From contig CACXGN010000001.1 in the NCBI GenBank assembly GCA_902767225.1, positions 124,001 through 188,000 on the forward strand: a stretch of DNA of 64,000 nt. The letters are read 5' to 3'. A program made the translations under genes and the position numbers. The notes under the pieces are model-generated. The model had not been told where the DNA came from. It worked only from the letters and a program-made list of their open reading frames with translations, and did not search any database. Every line of letters begins with the position of its first letter. Positions within the stretch are counted from its first letter, which is position 1. The stretch is from an uncultured Eubacteriales bacterium. GTDB lineage: Bacteria > Bacillota > Clostridia > Christensenellales > Borkfalkiaceae. This document shows positions 56,980-64,000 of this stretch, one piece after another.

Positions 56980-56991
56980 AAAAATAGAAAC

Positions 56992-57034
56992 AAAAAGCAC
57001 TCTCATTCCCAAAACGGAAGAGAGTGCTTTTTTA
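56992..57034. terminator. Bidirectional terminator between uvrA and the XRE gene
   Basis: AAAAAGCACTCTC and GAGAGTGCTTTTTT with a 15-nt loop and T/A runs on both sides. Confidence 0.85.
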
Positions 57035-57043
57035 ATATATCGA

Positions 57044-57367
57044 TTAATTATTTGGATATTGTTCGGATAAGTCGCTTATAAGTTTTGCGACGGTTTTTTT
57101 GGTGGGTTTTGGCAATCTGCGGAAATCTTGCAAAAGTTTAGTTTCTTCTTTATTTAAAAGTTCGTAGACTTCTTCTTCGGAGAAAAAACGCGAAAGAGTA
57201 GTTCCCAACGCTTCGCACATAGATTCAAGATTGGCAATAGACGGAACGATTCCTCTTGAAAAGGTGTTCGCAAGTGTAGATTGGTTAATCCCCGTGAGTT
57301 CGGAAAGCCTATAAACACTCATATTCTGTTCAAGACGCAGTTTGTTAAGTTTTTCTATAACGTTCAT
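57044..57367 (-). CDS. XRE-family transcriptional regulator
   Basis: 107 aa. The N-terminal Cro/CI helix-turn-helix spans ~8-62: Met-Ser-Val-Tyr-Arg-Leu-Ser-Glu-Leu-Thr-Gly-Ile-Asn-Gln-Ser-Thr-Leu. A helical tail contains Lys-Leu-Leu-Gln-Asp-Phe-Arg-Arg-Leu-Pro (~78-87), similar to clostridial regulators of small membrane operons. Divergent from two membrane-protein genes, with an inverted repeat between them. Unlike the regulator at 13.5 kb it has this second helical region, so the two are not simple duplicates. Confidence 0.87.
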   Translation of the reverse strand: MNVIEKLNKLRLEQNMSVYRLSELTGINQSTLANTFSRGIVPSIANLESMCEALGTTLSRFFSEEEVYELLNKEETKLLQDFRRLPKPTKKTVAKLISDLSEQYPNN

Positions 57368-57400
57368 CTCAAATTGACCTCTTTATTATTGTAAAGCAAT

Positions 57401-57457
57401 TTTTAACTACATATACTCCATTTTTTAATTGACAATATAGTTAAAATATGCTATACT
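57401..57457. promoter_or_regulatory. Divergent control region of the second XRE module
   Basis: Plus-strand promoter TTGACA (57429-57434), 17 bp, TATACT (57452-57457). An inverted repeat TTTTAACTA (57401-57409) and TAGTTAAAA (57438-57446) places one arm in the promoter spacer. An XRE dimer bound there would block the promoter. Confidence 0.62.
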
Positions 57458-57488
57458 TTGACATAAGTTCTAATAAGGAGGATTAAAA

Positions 57489-58040
57489 ATGGAACTAAAA
57501 CTTGCAAAAGACGAAATTATAATTAAGTCTTGGGATTACTCTTCTGAGGGTGGAATGTTTAAGAGGGATAAGTTGATTTCAACCTTGACCCTTACAAATA
57601 AACGTATTGTTTCCACTATCGAAAATAAGTTAACGTTAAATCGTGACGAAGTGCCGCTATATGCGATAAAAGCCGTCAGCGCGACTTACGGTGCACACGG
57701 CAAATTCTGGGCGACGGTTCAGGCTATCATAGGCGGTATTTTTTCTCTGGCGTTGATCGGCATTCCTATTTTAAAAAGCGCGCTCAAAAAACTTCGTTCG
57801 TGTTCGTTCGATTTATTTTTGGAAACTCATTATGGCGGTCCGGAAGGCTATCCGTTTACAATCGGCGCTAAATCGACTGCTCCAAAGAAGAAAAATATTT
57901 TATTAAGATTGCTTGCGATAATTCCAATCATAGGAATACCTTTCAGAAGCAAAAAAGAAAAAGTAATACGTGTAAAAAAGGAACTTGCCCGCGAAATCAT
58001 CAATGAGATCGGCGCTGCGATTATGGATTTGAACAATTAA
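57489..58040 (+). CDS. Membrane protein with PH-like domain
   Basis: 183 aa, not a named family. The N-terminal ~65 residues resemble bacterial PH domains: Asp-Glu-Ile-Ile-Ile-Lys-Ser-Trp, Thr-Leu-Thr-Asn-Lys-Arg-Ile-Val and Val-Pro-Leu-Tyr-Ala-Ile-Lys-Ala-Val. A hydrophobic hairpin (~75-98) follows, then a second hydrophobic patch near 138-150 and a charged C-terminal helix. An AAGGAGG site precedes the ATG. It is the first gene of a two-gene unit (1 bp to the next gene) controlled by the divergent XRE protein. Confidence 0.75.
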   Translation: MELKLAKDEIIIKSWDYSSEGGMFKRDKLISTLTLTNKRIVSTIENKLTLNRDEVPLYAIKAVSATYGAHGKFWATVQAIIGGIFSLALIGIPILKSALKKLRSCSFDLFLETHYGGPEGYPFTIGAKSTAPKKKNILLRLLAIIPIIGIPFRSKKEKVIRVKKELAREIINEIGAAIMDLNN

Positions 58041-58041
58041 T

Positions 58042-58536
58042 ATGAACCGACCGCAGCCTAATACGAAAAAATATAAAATATTGCTTGGTGCGTTAATATC
58101 TATAATTGTATTATGTTTGGCTTTGCCGGCTATTTTAAGGATATGGTGGCTGTATGCGATTACGGTATTGATTGTCGGTATATGCATATATGCAATATAT
58201 ATTTTTACTAACAACTATAAAAATCAAGTCGTCGAAAAAAAACTTTGTGACTGTATAACGTTAAAGGAGATTTTTGATTTGAATAAAATATCGGCTGAAC
58301 TCGGCGTTAATAGCGCAAAAACGCGTGGCTTGATCGATAGGTGTTTTAAGAAAGGATATTTAGACGACTATTTCCGTGTCGGTGAGGCTATCCGTAAAAA
58401 AACAGACGGTCAAAATGACGTTTTGTCGGTAAATGCGAAAAAATCTCCGAGAAGGTGCAATCATTGCGGCGCCGTAGCAAACTATTACGAAAACGAAAAA
58501 GCAGTATGTATTTATTGCGGTAATATTATTGATTAA
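58042..58536 (+). CDS. Membrane protein with winged-helix-like and zinc-ribbon regions
   Basis: 164 aa, not recognised. Two hydrophobic helices (~12-54) anchor it. The next ~65 residues, Thr-Leu-Lys-Glu-Ile-Phe-Asp-Leu-Asn through Ala-Lys-Thr-Arg-Gly-Leu-Ile-Asp-Arg-Cys-Phe-Lys-Lys-Gly-Tyr-Leu, look like a winged-helix or PCI-type fold. The C-terminus is a treble-clef/zinc ribbon with Cys-Asn-His-Cys-Gly and Cys-Ile-Tyr-Cys-Gly (~140-160). A membrane-bound protein with a cytosolic zinc ribbon could sense or scaffold; this is inference. Confidence 0.72.
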   Translation: MNRPQPNTKKYKILLGALISIIVLCLALPAILRIWWLYAITVLIVGICIYAIYIFTNNYKNQVVEKKLCDCITLKEIFDLNKISAELGVNSAKTRGLIDRCFKKGYLDDYFRVGEAIRKKTDGQNDVLSVNAKKSPRRCNHCGAVANYYENEKAVCIYCGNIID

Positions 58537-58558
58537 AAACTGTAAAACTTAAATACTT

Positions 58559-58597
58559 TCCGTCCGAATTTAAAAAAGATTCGGGCGGATTTTTTTA
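58559..58597 (+). terminator. Terminator after the second XRE-module operon
   Basis: CCGTCCGAAT and ATTCGGGCGG around an A-rich loop, then a long T-run. Confidence 0.83.
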
Positions 58598-58693
58598 TTT
58601 TTAAATAAGTTTTAAAATAAAAAAGGGTTTTTTATTTAAAATGCGTATTATAAATATGAATTGTGAAAAAGCCTTTCGCGAAGGAGAAAAAGG

Positions 58694-59689
58694 GTGAAGG
58701 AAAAAACCATTAAGATAGAAGAAATGTTTTTATCGCCGTTCGCAAAAAAGTCTTCGGACACGGTAGGAAGATTGTATCCGGAAGAGTCTTGTCCTATGCG
58801 CACGGATTTTCAGCGCGATAGGGATAGGATAATTCACAGCAAGGCGTTTAGAAGGCTTAAAAACAAAACGCAGGTTTTCTTTTCTCCGGAGGGCGATCAT
58901 TACAGAACGCGTTTAACGCACACCCTTTTGGTCGCGCAGGTGGCGAGAAGTATTGCAAGGGCGCTATCTCTTAACGAAGATTTAACTGAAGCCATCGCCT
59001 TGGGGCACGATTTGGGGCATACGCCTTTCGGGCACGCGGGCGAGCGGATACTAAACAGATTAAACCCGAACGGTTTTGAGCATAACGTTCAATCGGGAAG
59101 GGTTGTTGACGTTTTGGAAAGAGATGGCAAGGGGCTTAACCTTACCCGCGAAGTGGTGGACGGAATAATAAACCACAAGATGAGCGGAGAAGCCAAAACC
59201 TTGGAAGGGCGGGCTGTAAGCATAGCCGACCGCATCGCATACATAAACCACGATATAGACGACGCTATCGCCGGCGGATTTATCACCAAAGAAGATTTGC
59301 CGAAGTCCGCCGTTAAAGTTTTAGGCGGCACTTCGAGCGAGCGGATAAACACCATGATATTGTCTATCTATAACGAAAGCAACGGCAAAAACCAAGTTAT
59401 AATGGGCGAAGAAGTTGCTGCTGCCACGGCGGAACTTCGGACGTTTATGTTTGAAAACGTGTATAACGACAAAACGTTCAAAAAAGAAGAAGAGCGCGCG
59501 GATAAAATGATTTCCGCGATGTTTGAATATTTTAAGAAGAACTTAAACGAGATGCCGGCGTTTTACGTAGGGCTTTTGGATAAATACGACGTAGACACCG
59601 TGCTATGCGATTTTATTTCGGGTATGTCGGACGGTTTTGCGATAAAGACCTTTTCCGATATATTTATTCCCGACGGTTGGAAAGAATAA
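58694..59689 (+). CDS. dgt: dGTP triphosphohydrolase-like protein
   Basis: 331 aa HD-domain phosphohydrolase that removes triphosphate from dNTPs. Motifs: Arg-Asp-Arg-Asp-Arg-Ile-Ile-His-Ser-Lys-Ala-Phe-Arg-Arg-Leu (~39-53), His-Thr-Leu-Leu-Val-Ala (first His, ~76), and Gly-His-Asp-Leu-Gly-His-Thr-Pro-Phe-Gly-His (~98-108). Start is GTG, 7 nt after AAGGAG. It is the short form common ahead of dnaG in Clostridia; the stop overlaps the dnaG start. Confidence 0.94.
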   Translation: MKEKTIKIEEMFLSPFAKKSSDTVGRLYPEESCPMRTDFQRDRDRIIHSKAFRRLKNKTQVFFSPEGDHYRTRLTHTLLVAQVARSIARALSLNEDLTEAIALGHDLGHTPFGHAGERILNRLNPNGFEHNVQSGRVVDVLERDGKGLNLTREVVDGIINHKMSGEAKTLEGRAVSIADRIAYINHDIDDAIAGGFITKEDLPKSAVKVLGGTSSERINTMILSIYNESNGKNQVIMGEEVAAATAELRTFMFENVYNDKTFKKEEERADKMISAMFEYFKKNLNEMPAFYVGLLDKYDVDTVLCDFISGMSDGFAIKTFSDIFIPDGWKE

Positions 59690-61482
59690 TGAGAGGATTT
59701 GACGACAAATTCATAACCGAACTTAAAGCGAAAAACGATCTTGTTGACGTTGTTTCCAAATACGTTCCGTTAGAACAACGGGGCTCTACCTTTTGGGGAA
59801 GATGCCCGTTCCATCACGAAAAAACGGCGTCCTTTTCGGTAAATTCGCTCGACCAGTATTATTACTGTTTCGGTTGTCATAAAAGCGGCGACGTTATAAC
59901 CTTTATAATGGAGATAGAATCGCTCGAATTTAACGACGCGGTGAAGTTTTTAGCCGAGCGCGCAAAAATGCCCCTTCCTGAATTTAGGTATGACGACGAA
60001 AAGGTTAAAGAGCAGAGAAACAAAAGGGACAGGCTTTTGGCGCTTTTAAAAGATACGGCAAGGTATTATAGGGACAACCTATACTCCGGCAAGTGCCCCG
60101 CACACGTCGAATACGTTAAAAAAAGGCAACTTACTTCCGAAACTCTTCAAAAGTTCGGGTTCGGAGCGTCGATAGGATACGGCGAAGTGGTGGACCATTT
60201 AAAGGCAAAGGGCTACACTTTGGACGAAATGGTGGAATCGGGCGTTTGTGGAAGGTCCGAAAGGAACGGGCGCAGCCACGTTTACGACGCGCTTGCCGGC
60301 AGGCTTATAATCCCCACGATAGATCAGTTCGGAAACGTTATAGCCTTTTGTGGCAGAATAATAGATAACAGAAAAGACGTCGGTAAATACGTTAATACCA
60401 GAGAGACTTCGATATTTTCCAAAGGGAAAACGCTTTTTAATCTTAATAACTTAAAGAAGTTAAAGAACGAAAAAGGGCTTTCCACCGTGATAATGGTGGA
60501 AGGGCAGATGGACGCGATATCACTTGTTCAGGCGGGGTTTGAAAACGTGGTCGCGAGCATGGGAACGGCGCTCACGAAAGATCAGGCAAGAATAGTAAAA
60601 AGATACGCCGAAAAGGTAATAATAAGTTACGACGGGGATTTTGCGGGGCAGAAAGCCGCGATCCGCGGGCTGGAAATTTTCCGTGACGAAGGTCTGGACG
60701 TTAAAGTTGTTTCTCTGCCCGACGGTTTAGACCCCGACGAAGTGATAAAAACGCAAGGCAGATCCGCTTACGAAGAACTTTTAAATTCGGCAAAACCGCT
60801 TATCGATTTTAAACTGGATATTCTTAAAAAGACTTTCGATATAAAGACGGTTGACGGAAAACGCAAATACATAACCGAAGCGATAAAGGTGATAAAGCAA
60901 AGCCCGTCTCCCGCCGAGCGTGAAGATCTTTTAAAATCCGTTCGCGATCTTACGGGAATAACATACGAATCGCTTAGCCGTGAATTATACGCGCTTCCGG
61001 ATAGCAAACCCGAAAGCAAGGAAATAGATCATCAGGCGATAGAGAGCACGGGCGATAAAATATCGGTCGCGTCGAGATTTATTCTTGCGTCTTATCTTAA
61101 AAACGAACTTTATGCCGAAGAGAAAGATATAAACGAGATCACGTTTAATAAAGACGTGTTCAACGAAATCAAATTTTATATTTTAGAACGGAAAAGAAAT
61201 TCCGAGCCCATAGTGTTTAACGACCTATACGAAGTTTTGGGAACTGACGGCAAGGAAGAAACAGACTTGATCGCGGCGATAATATCGAACGAGAAAAACG
61301 AATTCGATAAAGCCAAATACTTTTCAGACTGCGTTAAAACACTTACGGAAGCGGGGCTTGAAGACGAAATACAAAAACTTATCGCGCTATATAAAGCGGA
61401 AACCGATACTGAAAAAAGAAAAGAACTTGCAAGTGCGCTATCGGGCGCGCTTGCAAGAAAAAAGATATTATCCTTAAAGTAA
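59689..61482 (+). CDS. dnaG: DNA primase
   Basis: 597 aa. Start taken at ATG 59689 (Met-Arg-Gly-Phe-Asp-Asp), overlapping the dgt stop (TAATG); a longer in-frame ORF into dgt is an artefact. Zinc-binding domain Cys39-x-x-His42 and Cys60-x-x-Cys63 in Cys-Pro-Phe-His-His-Glu ... Tyr-Cys-Phe-Gly-Cys-His. TOPRIM core with Val-Glu-Gly-Gln-Met-Asp-Ala (~266) and Ser-Tyr-Asp-Gly-Asp-x-Ala-Gly-Gln (~309). C-terminal helicase-binding region follows. Sits directly before rpoD as in the classic macromolecular synthesis operon. Confidence 0.97.
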   Translation: MRGFDDKFITELKAKNDLVDVVSKYVPLEQRGSTFWGRCPFHHEKTASFSVNSLDQYYYCFGCHKSGDVITFIMEIESLEFNDAVKFLAERAKMPLPEFRYDDEKVKEQRNKRDRLLALLKDTARYYRDNLYSGKCPAHVEYVKKRQLTSETLQKFGFGASIGYGEVVDHLKAKGYTLDEMVESGVCGRSERNGRSHVYDALAGRLIIPTIDQFGNVIAFCGRIIDNRKDVGKYVNTRETSIFSKGKTLFNLNNLKKLKNEKGLSTVIMVEGQMDAISLVQAGFENVVASMGTALTKDQARIVKRYAEKVIISYDGDFAGQKAAIRGLEIFRDEGLDVKVVSLPDGLDPDEVIKTQGRSAYEELLNSAKPLIDFKLDILKKTFDIKTVDGKRKYITEAIKVIKQSPSPAEREDLLKSVRDLTGITYESLSRELYALPDSKPESKEIDHQAIESTGDKISVASRFILASYLKNELYAEEKDINEITFNKDVFNEIKFYILERKRNSEPIVFNDLYEVLGTDGKEETDLIAAIISNEKNEFDKAKYFSDCVKTLTEAGLEDEIQKLIALYKAETDTEKRKELASALSGALARKKILSLK

Positions 61483-61496
61483 AAGGAAGGAGTAAA

Positions 61497-62597
61497 ATGG
61501 AAGAAACTTTTGAAAAAGCCTTAACCGAACAGGTAAACGAAGACGAAGAAAGAAAGCAAGCGTTAACTGACGTCGTTACGGACATTATTTTAGAGTATAA
61601 AAAACGCGGCAGCATCACTACCGACGCGCTTTTCGACAAGCTTGAAAAATATCAGGCAAGCCCCACGGAACTTGAAGATATATATAAGACGCTTGACGAT
61701 TCGGGAATACAGATAGTCAACGAGTATGAAAAGGACAAGGAACTTTACGACGAGATCTTAAAAGAAGTCAGTATGGACGACCCCGTCAAGATGTATCTTA
61801 AAGATATAGGTAAAGTTCCACTGTTGCAGCCCGACGAAGAGATCGAACTCGCAAAGCGCATGATGGACGGAGACGAAAGCGCAAAGCGTATGCTTTCCGA
61901 AGCGAATTTAAGGCTTGTCGTTTCGATTGCGAAAAGATACATGGGAAGGGGCATGCAGTTTTTGGATCTTATACAGGAAGGAAACCTTGGGCTTATGAAA
62001 GCCGTTGAAAAATTCGACTATCAAAAAGGCTTTAAGTTTTCGACCTACGCAACTTGGTGGATACGCCAAGCCATAACGAGAGCGATAGCCGATCAGGCGA
62101 GAACTATACGTATCCCCGTCCATATGGTGGAAACGATAAATAAGCAAACGAGAATTGCGAGAAAACTTTTGCAAGAACTCGGTAGAGAGCCCACCCCCGC
62201 GGAAATAGCGGTCGAAATGGGAGTTACGGAAGAAAGGGTAAGAGAAATTCAGAAGATCGCCCAAGACCCCGTATCGCTTGAAACGCCTATCGGCGAAGAA
62301 GAAGACAGCCACTTATCTGACTTTATCGAAGACGAAGGCAGCGCCGTTCCGACGGAAGCGGTATCGTTTACGATGCTTAAAGAACAACTTATCGGAGTGC
62401 TGGATACGTTAACCCCGCGTGAAGAAAAAGTTTTGCGTTTAAGATACGGGCTTGACGACGGAAGACCGAGAACTTTGGAAGAAGTAGGCAGGGAATTTAA
62501 CGTTACGAGAGAACGTATAAGGCAGATAGAGTCAAAGGCGCTCCGTAAACTCCGTCACCCCAGCCGTTCAAAAAGACTTAAAGATTTTTTGGATTGA
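61497..62597 (+). CDS. rpoD: RNA polymerase sigma factor SigA/RpoD
   Basis: 366 aa primary sigma factor. Region 1.2 includes [11 protein letters not shown] (~96). Regions 2.1-2.4 read [21 protein letters not shown] and Ile-Arg-Ile-Pro-Val-His-Met. Region 4.2 ends with [12 protein letters not shown]. Region 1.1 is short. A GGAAGGAG site precedes the ATG. It matches the many TTGACA/TATAAT promoters in the window. Confidence 0.97.
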   Translation: MEETFEKALTEQVNEDEERKQALTDVVTDIILEYKKRGSITTDALFDKLEKYQASPTELEDIYKTLDDSGIQIVNEYEKDKELYDEILKEVSMDDPVKMYLKDIGKVPLLQPDEEIELAKRMMDGDESAKRMLSEANLRLVVSIAKRYMGRGMQFLDLIQEGNLGLMKAVEKFDYQKGFKFSTYATWWIRQAITRAIADQARTIRIPVHMVETINKQTRIARKLLQELGREPTPAEIAVEMGVTEERVREIQKIAQDPVSLETPIGEEEDSHLSDFIEDEGSAVPTEAVSFTMLKEQLIGVLDTLTPREEKVLRLRYGLDDGRPRTLEEVGREFNVTRERIRQIESKALRKLRHPSRSKRLKDFLD

Positions 62598-62598
62598 T

Positions 62599-63240
62599 AT
62601 GAAAGAAAGAATAATAGAGATAGTTAAAGCGATAAAACCCGTTAAGGTTTTAGCGGACGTAGGGTGTGATCACGGCTACGTAACAAAACTTGCCATAAGC
62701 GAGAATAAAAGCGAAAAGTATATAATATCGGACGTTTCCGAAAAATGCCTTAATAAAGCGAAAAAACTTCTTGCGGAAGAGATAGACGGCGGAAAGGTTA
62801 CGGGCGTGGTGTCCGACGGATTTAAGGGCATAGAGTTTTGCGACGAGGCTGTAATTGCCGGTATGGGCGGAGAAGAAATAATAAGCATTTTAACTAATTC
62901 GTCTTTCCACCCGCAAACGCTCGTTCTGCAACCCATGAAAAACAGCCCGAAATTAAGGCGGTTTTTGATAGAGAACGGATATAAGATCATTACAGATTAC
63001 ACCTTTTCTTGCGGAAGAAAATTTTACGATCTTATAGTTGCCGAGATCGGCGAAGATACGCTAAGCCCCGAAGAAGAAGAGTTCGGAAGAACCAACATTG
63101 AAGTTCGCGGCAAAGCGTTTACGGATGACCTTAAAATCAAGATCAAAAAACTTTCGGGATACATAAAGAGAGACAATATTTCGGAATCCGAAAGGGAAAG
63201 GCTTAAAGGCATAAGGGATAGGCTGAAAAATTATGTATAA
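62599..63240 (+). CDS. trmK: tRNA (adenine22-N1)-methyltransferase
   Basis: 213 aa class-I SAM methyltransferase. Asp-Val-Gly-Cys-Asp-His-Gly-Tyr (~21-28) is the SAM-binding loop of TrmK/YqfN, Val-Ser-Asp-Gly-Phe-Lys-Gly (~72) and Ile-Ala-Gly-Met-Gly-Gly-Glu-Glu-Ile (~88) are family motifs, and a C-terminal coiled-coil ends the protein. Gene order dnaG-rpoD-trmK-nif3 is standard in Firmicutes. It overlaps the next gene by eight bases. Confidence 0.93.
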   Translation: MKERIIEIVKAIKPVKVLADVGCDHGYVTKLAISENKSEKYIISDVSEKCLNKAKKLLAEEIDGGKVTGVVSDGFKGIEFCDEAVIAGMGGEEIISILTNSSFHPQTLVLQPMKNSPKLRRFLIENGYKIITDYTFSCGRKFYDLIVAEIGEDTLSPEEEEFGRTNIEVRGKAFTDDLKIKIKKLSGYIKRDNISESERERLKGIRDRLKNYV

Positions 63241-64000
63241 CGTAAATTCCTTTTTCGCGCTTTTAGACGAGTTTGCGCCTATGTCCATAGAAAGAACGCT
63301 TTTAAATTGCGGAGAATACGACAACAGCGGTATAATAGTTAAAAGTCACGAAGAAGTAAGTAAAGTTTTATTTTCGTTAGACTTATCAGAAGCGGCGGTT
63401 CGCCGTGCAAAACGGATAGGGGCGGATACGGTGGTAACGCATCACCCCGCGATATATCACCCGATAAAAAGTTTAAGCGAAGACGATAAAGAAACTTCCG
63501 CGCTTTTACTTGCGGCAAAGTTTTCTATTAACGTTATATCTATGCACTTAAACCTTGACTACGCGGAAGACGGGATCGACGCAAATTTATGCAAAGGTCT
63601 CGGCGGCAAGGAGTATAAAATTCTTAATCTGATAGACGGAAAGCACGGCTACGGAAGAGAATTTAAGGTGGAAAATAAAACTTTCGGCGAGTTTATAAAA
63701 GCCGCTAAAATCAATTTCGGCAGCAAAATCGTCGCATACGGAAAACTTAACGAAAAGGTGGAAAAGGCTGCGTCCTTTTGCGGCGGCGGCTCGGGATACG
63801 CGCTTTCCGCAATAAAAGAAGGGGCGACCGATGCGGACGCGATAATAACTTCCGACGCACCGCACCACGTTATTAAAGAAATTATCGAATACGGCAAAAA
63901 ACTCGTTCTTATCCCGCACTATGCGGCGGAAGAGTTCGGCTTTGCCGAGTTTTATAGAAAAATTAAAGAAAAAAGTAAAAAAGCGGAAATATTATATTTT
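63233..64000 (+). CDS. Nif3-like dinuclear metal centre protein, 3'-truncated
   Basis: YqfO/Nif3 family; 256 codons are visible before the right edge. Asn-Cys-Gly-Glu-Tyr-Asp-Asn-Ser-Gly (~25-33), Thr-His-His-Pro (~69-72, metal-binding His pair), Ser-Met-His-Leu-Asn-Leu-Asp (~101), Gly-Gly-Gly-Ser-Gly (~183) and Thr-Ser-Asp-Ala-Pro-His-His (~204) match the family; a Firmicute form with a PII-like insert would extend the C-terminal half. The start ATG overlaps the trmK stop. Biochemical role is still unsettled for this family. Confidence 0.9.
   Translation, partial: MYNVNSFFALLDEFAPMSIERTLLNCGEYDNSGIIVKSHEEVSKVLFSLDLSEAAVRRAKRIGADTVVTHHPAIYHPIKSLSEDDKETSALLLAAKFSINVISMHLNLDYAEDGIDANLCKGLGGKEYKILNLIDGKHGYGREFKVENKTFGEFIKAAKINFGSKIVAYGKLNEKVEKAASFCGGGSGYALSAIKEGATDADAIITSDAPHHVIKEIIEYGKKLVLIPHYAAEEFGFAEFYRKIKEKSKKAEILYF

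Noticed and set aside
59605..59688. 28-codon N-terminal extension of DnaG into dgt
   Set aside because: The extension is dgt sequence read in another frame; ATG 59689 overlaps the dgt stop and starts a canonical primase.

Overview
The window reads as a chromosome segment of a low-to-moderate G+C Firmicute, most likely an uncultured Clostridia-type bacterium. The evidence is gene order: rpsB-tsf / pyrH-frr-uppS-cdsA-dxr-rseP, rpoB-rpoC, rpsL-rpsG-fusA / tuf, dgt-dnaG-rpoD-trmK-nif3, addB-addA and uvrB-uvrA. Strong AGGAGG-type ribosome sites, TTGACA/TATAAT promoters and many clean intrinsic terminators agree. Coding density is high, standard code is used, and I see no rRNA, tRNA, CRISPR array, IS element or phage.

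Layout. 1-6.4 kb: translation factors (S2, EF-Ts), UMP kinase, ribosome recycling factor, then isoprenoid and phospholipid genes and a site-2 protease. 6.5-13.4 kb: glutamate dehydrogenase, an isolated AT-rich glycosyltransferase-like gene whose N-terminus appears frameshifted at a T7 tract, TmcAL, Pta-AckA (acetate/ATP), YceD-L32. 13.5-14.3 kb: a small XRE regulator divergent from a small membrane protein, with twin operators. 14.3-15.7 kb: IspDF fusion and an RqcP-like S4 protein on the minus strand. 16-28.3 kb: RNA polymerase beta and beta-prime, S12, S7, EF-G, EF-Tu, with structured leaders. 28.4-35.3 kb: HU, a degenerate dehydrogenase-like protein, a YwmB-like and a SpoIIQ-like protein, an M1 peptidase, a leucine-rich-repeat lipoprotein and an orphan lipoprotein. 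35.4-41.8 kb: AddB-AddA. 41.9-49.6 kb: a membrane protein, a CotJC/ferritin-like protein, a CpsD/CpsB tyrosine kinase-phosphatase pair, peptidase E, QueH, TtcA-like, a small-multidrug-export protein, patatin and a ComEC-like lipoprotein. 49.6-52.1 kb: a collagen-like spore-surface-type protein and an AbrB-ABC transporter operon. 52.2-57 kb: UvrB-UvrA. 57-58.5 kb: a second XRE/membrane-protein module. 58.7-64 kb: dGTPase, primase, sigma-70, TrmK and the start of a Nif3 protein.

Functionally this is mostly core information processing plus envelope maintenance. Several hints point to sporulation or a sporulating ancestry: a SpoIIQ-like LytM protein with a YwmB-like neighbour, a CotJC-like protein, and a collagen-repeat protein whose upstream region matches a sigma-K-type promoter (AAC, 17 bp, CATAAGATA). 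The observations I consider most unusual are the T7 frameshift in the glycosyltransferase-like gene, two genes whose Shine-Dalgarno sits inside the 3' arm of a terminator-like hairpin, two divergent XRE/membrane-protein modules with inverted-repeat operators, predicted leaderless transcripts for addB and rqcP, and structured RNA leaders at rpoB and between rpsL and rpsG. All homology calls are from reading the translated sequence; no database search was run.
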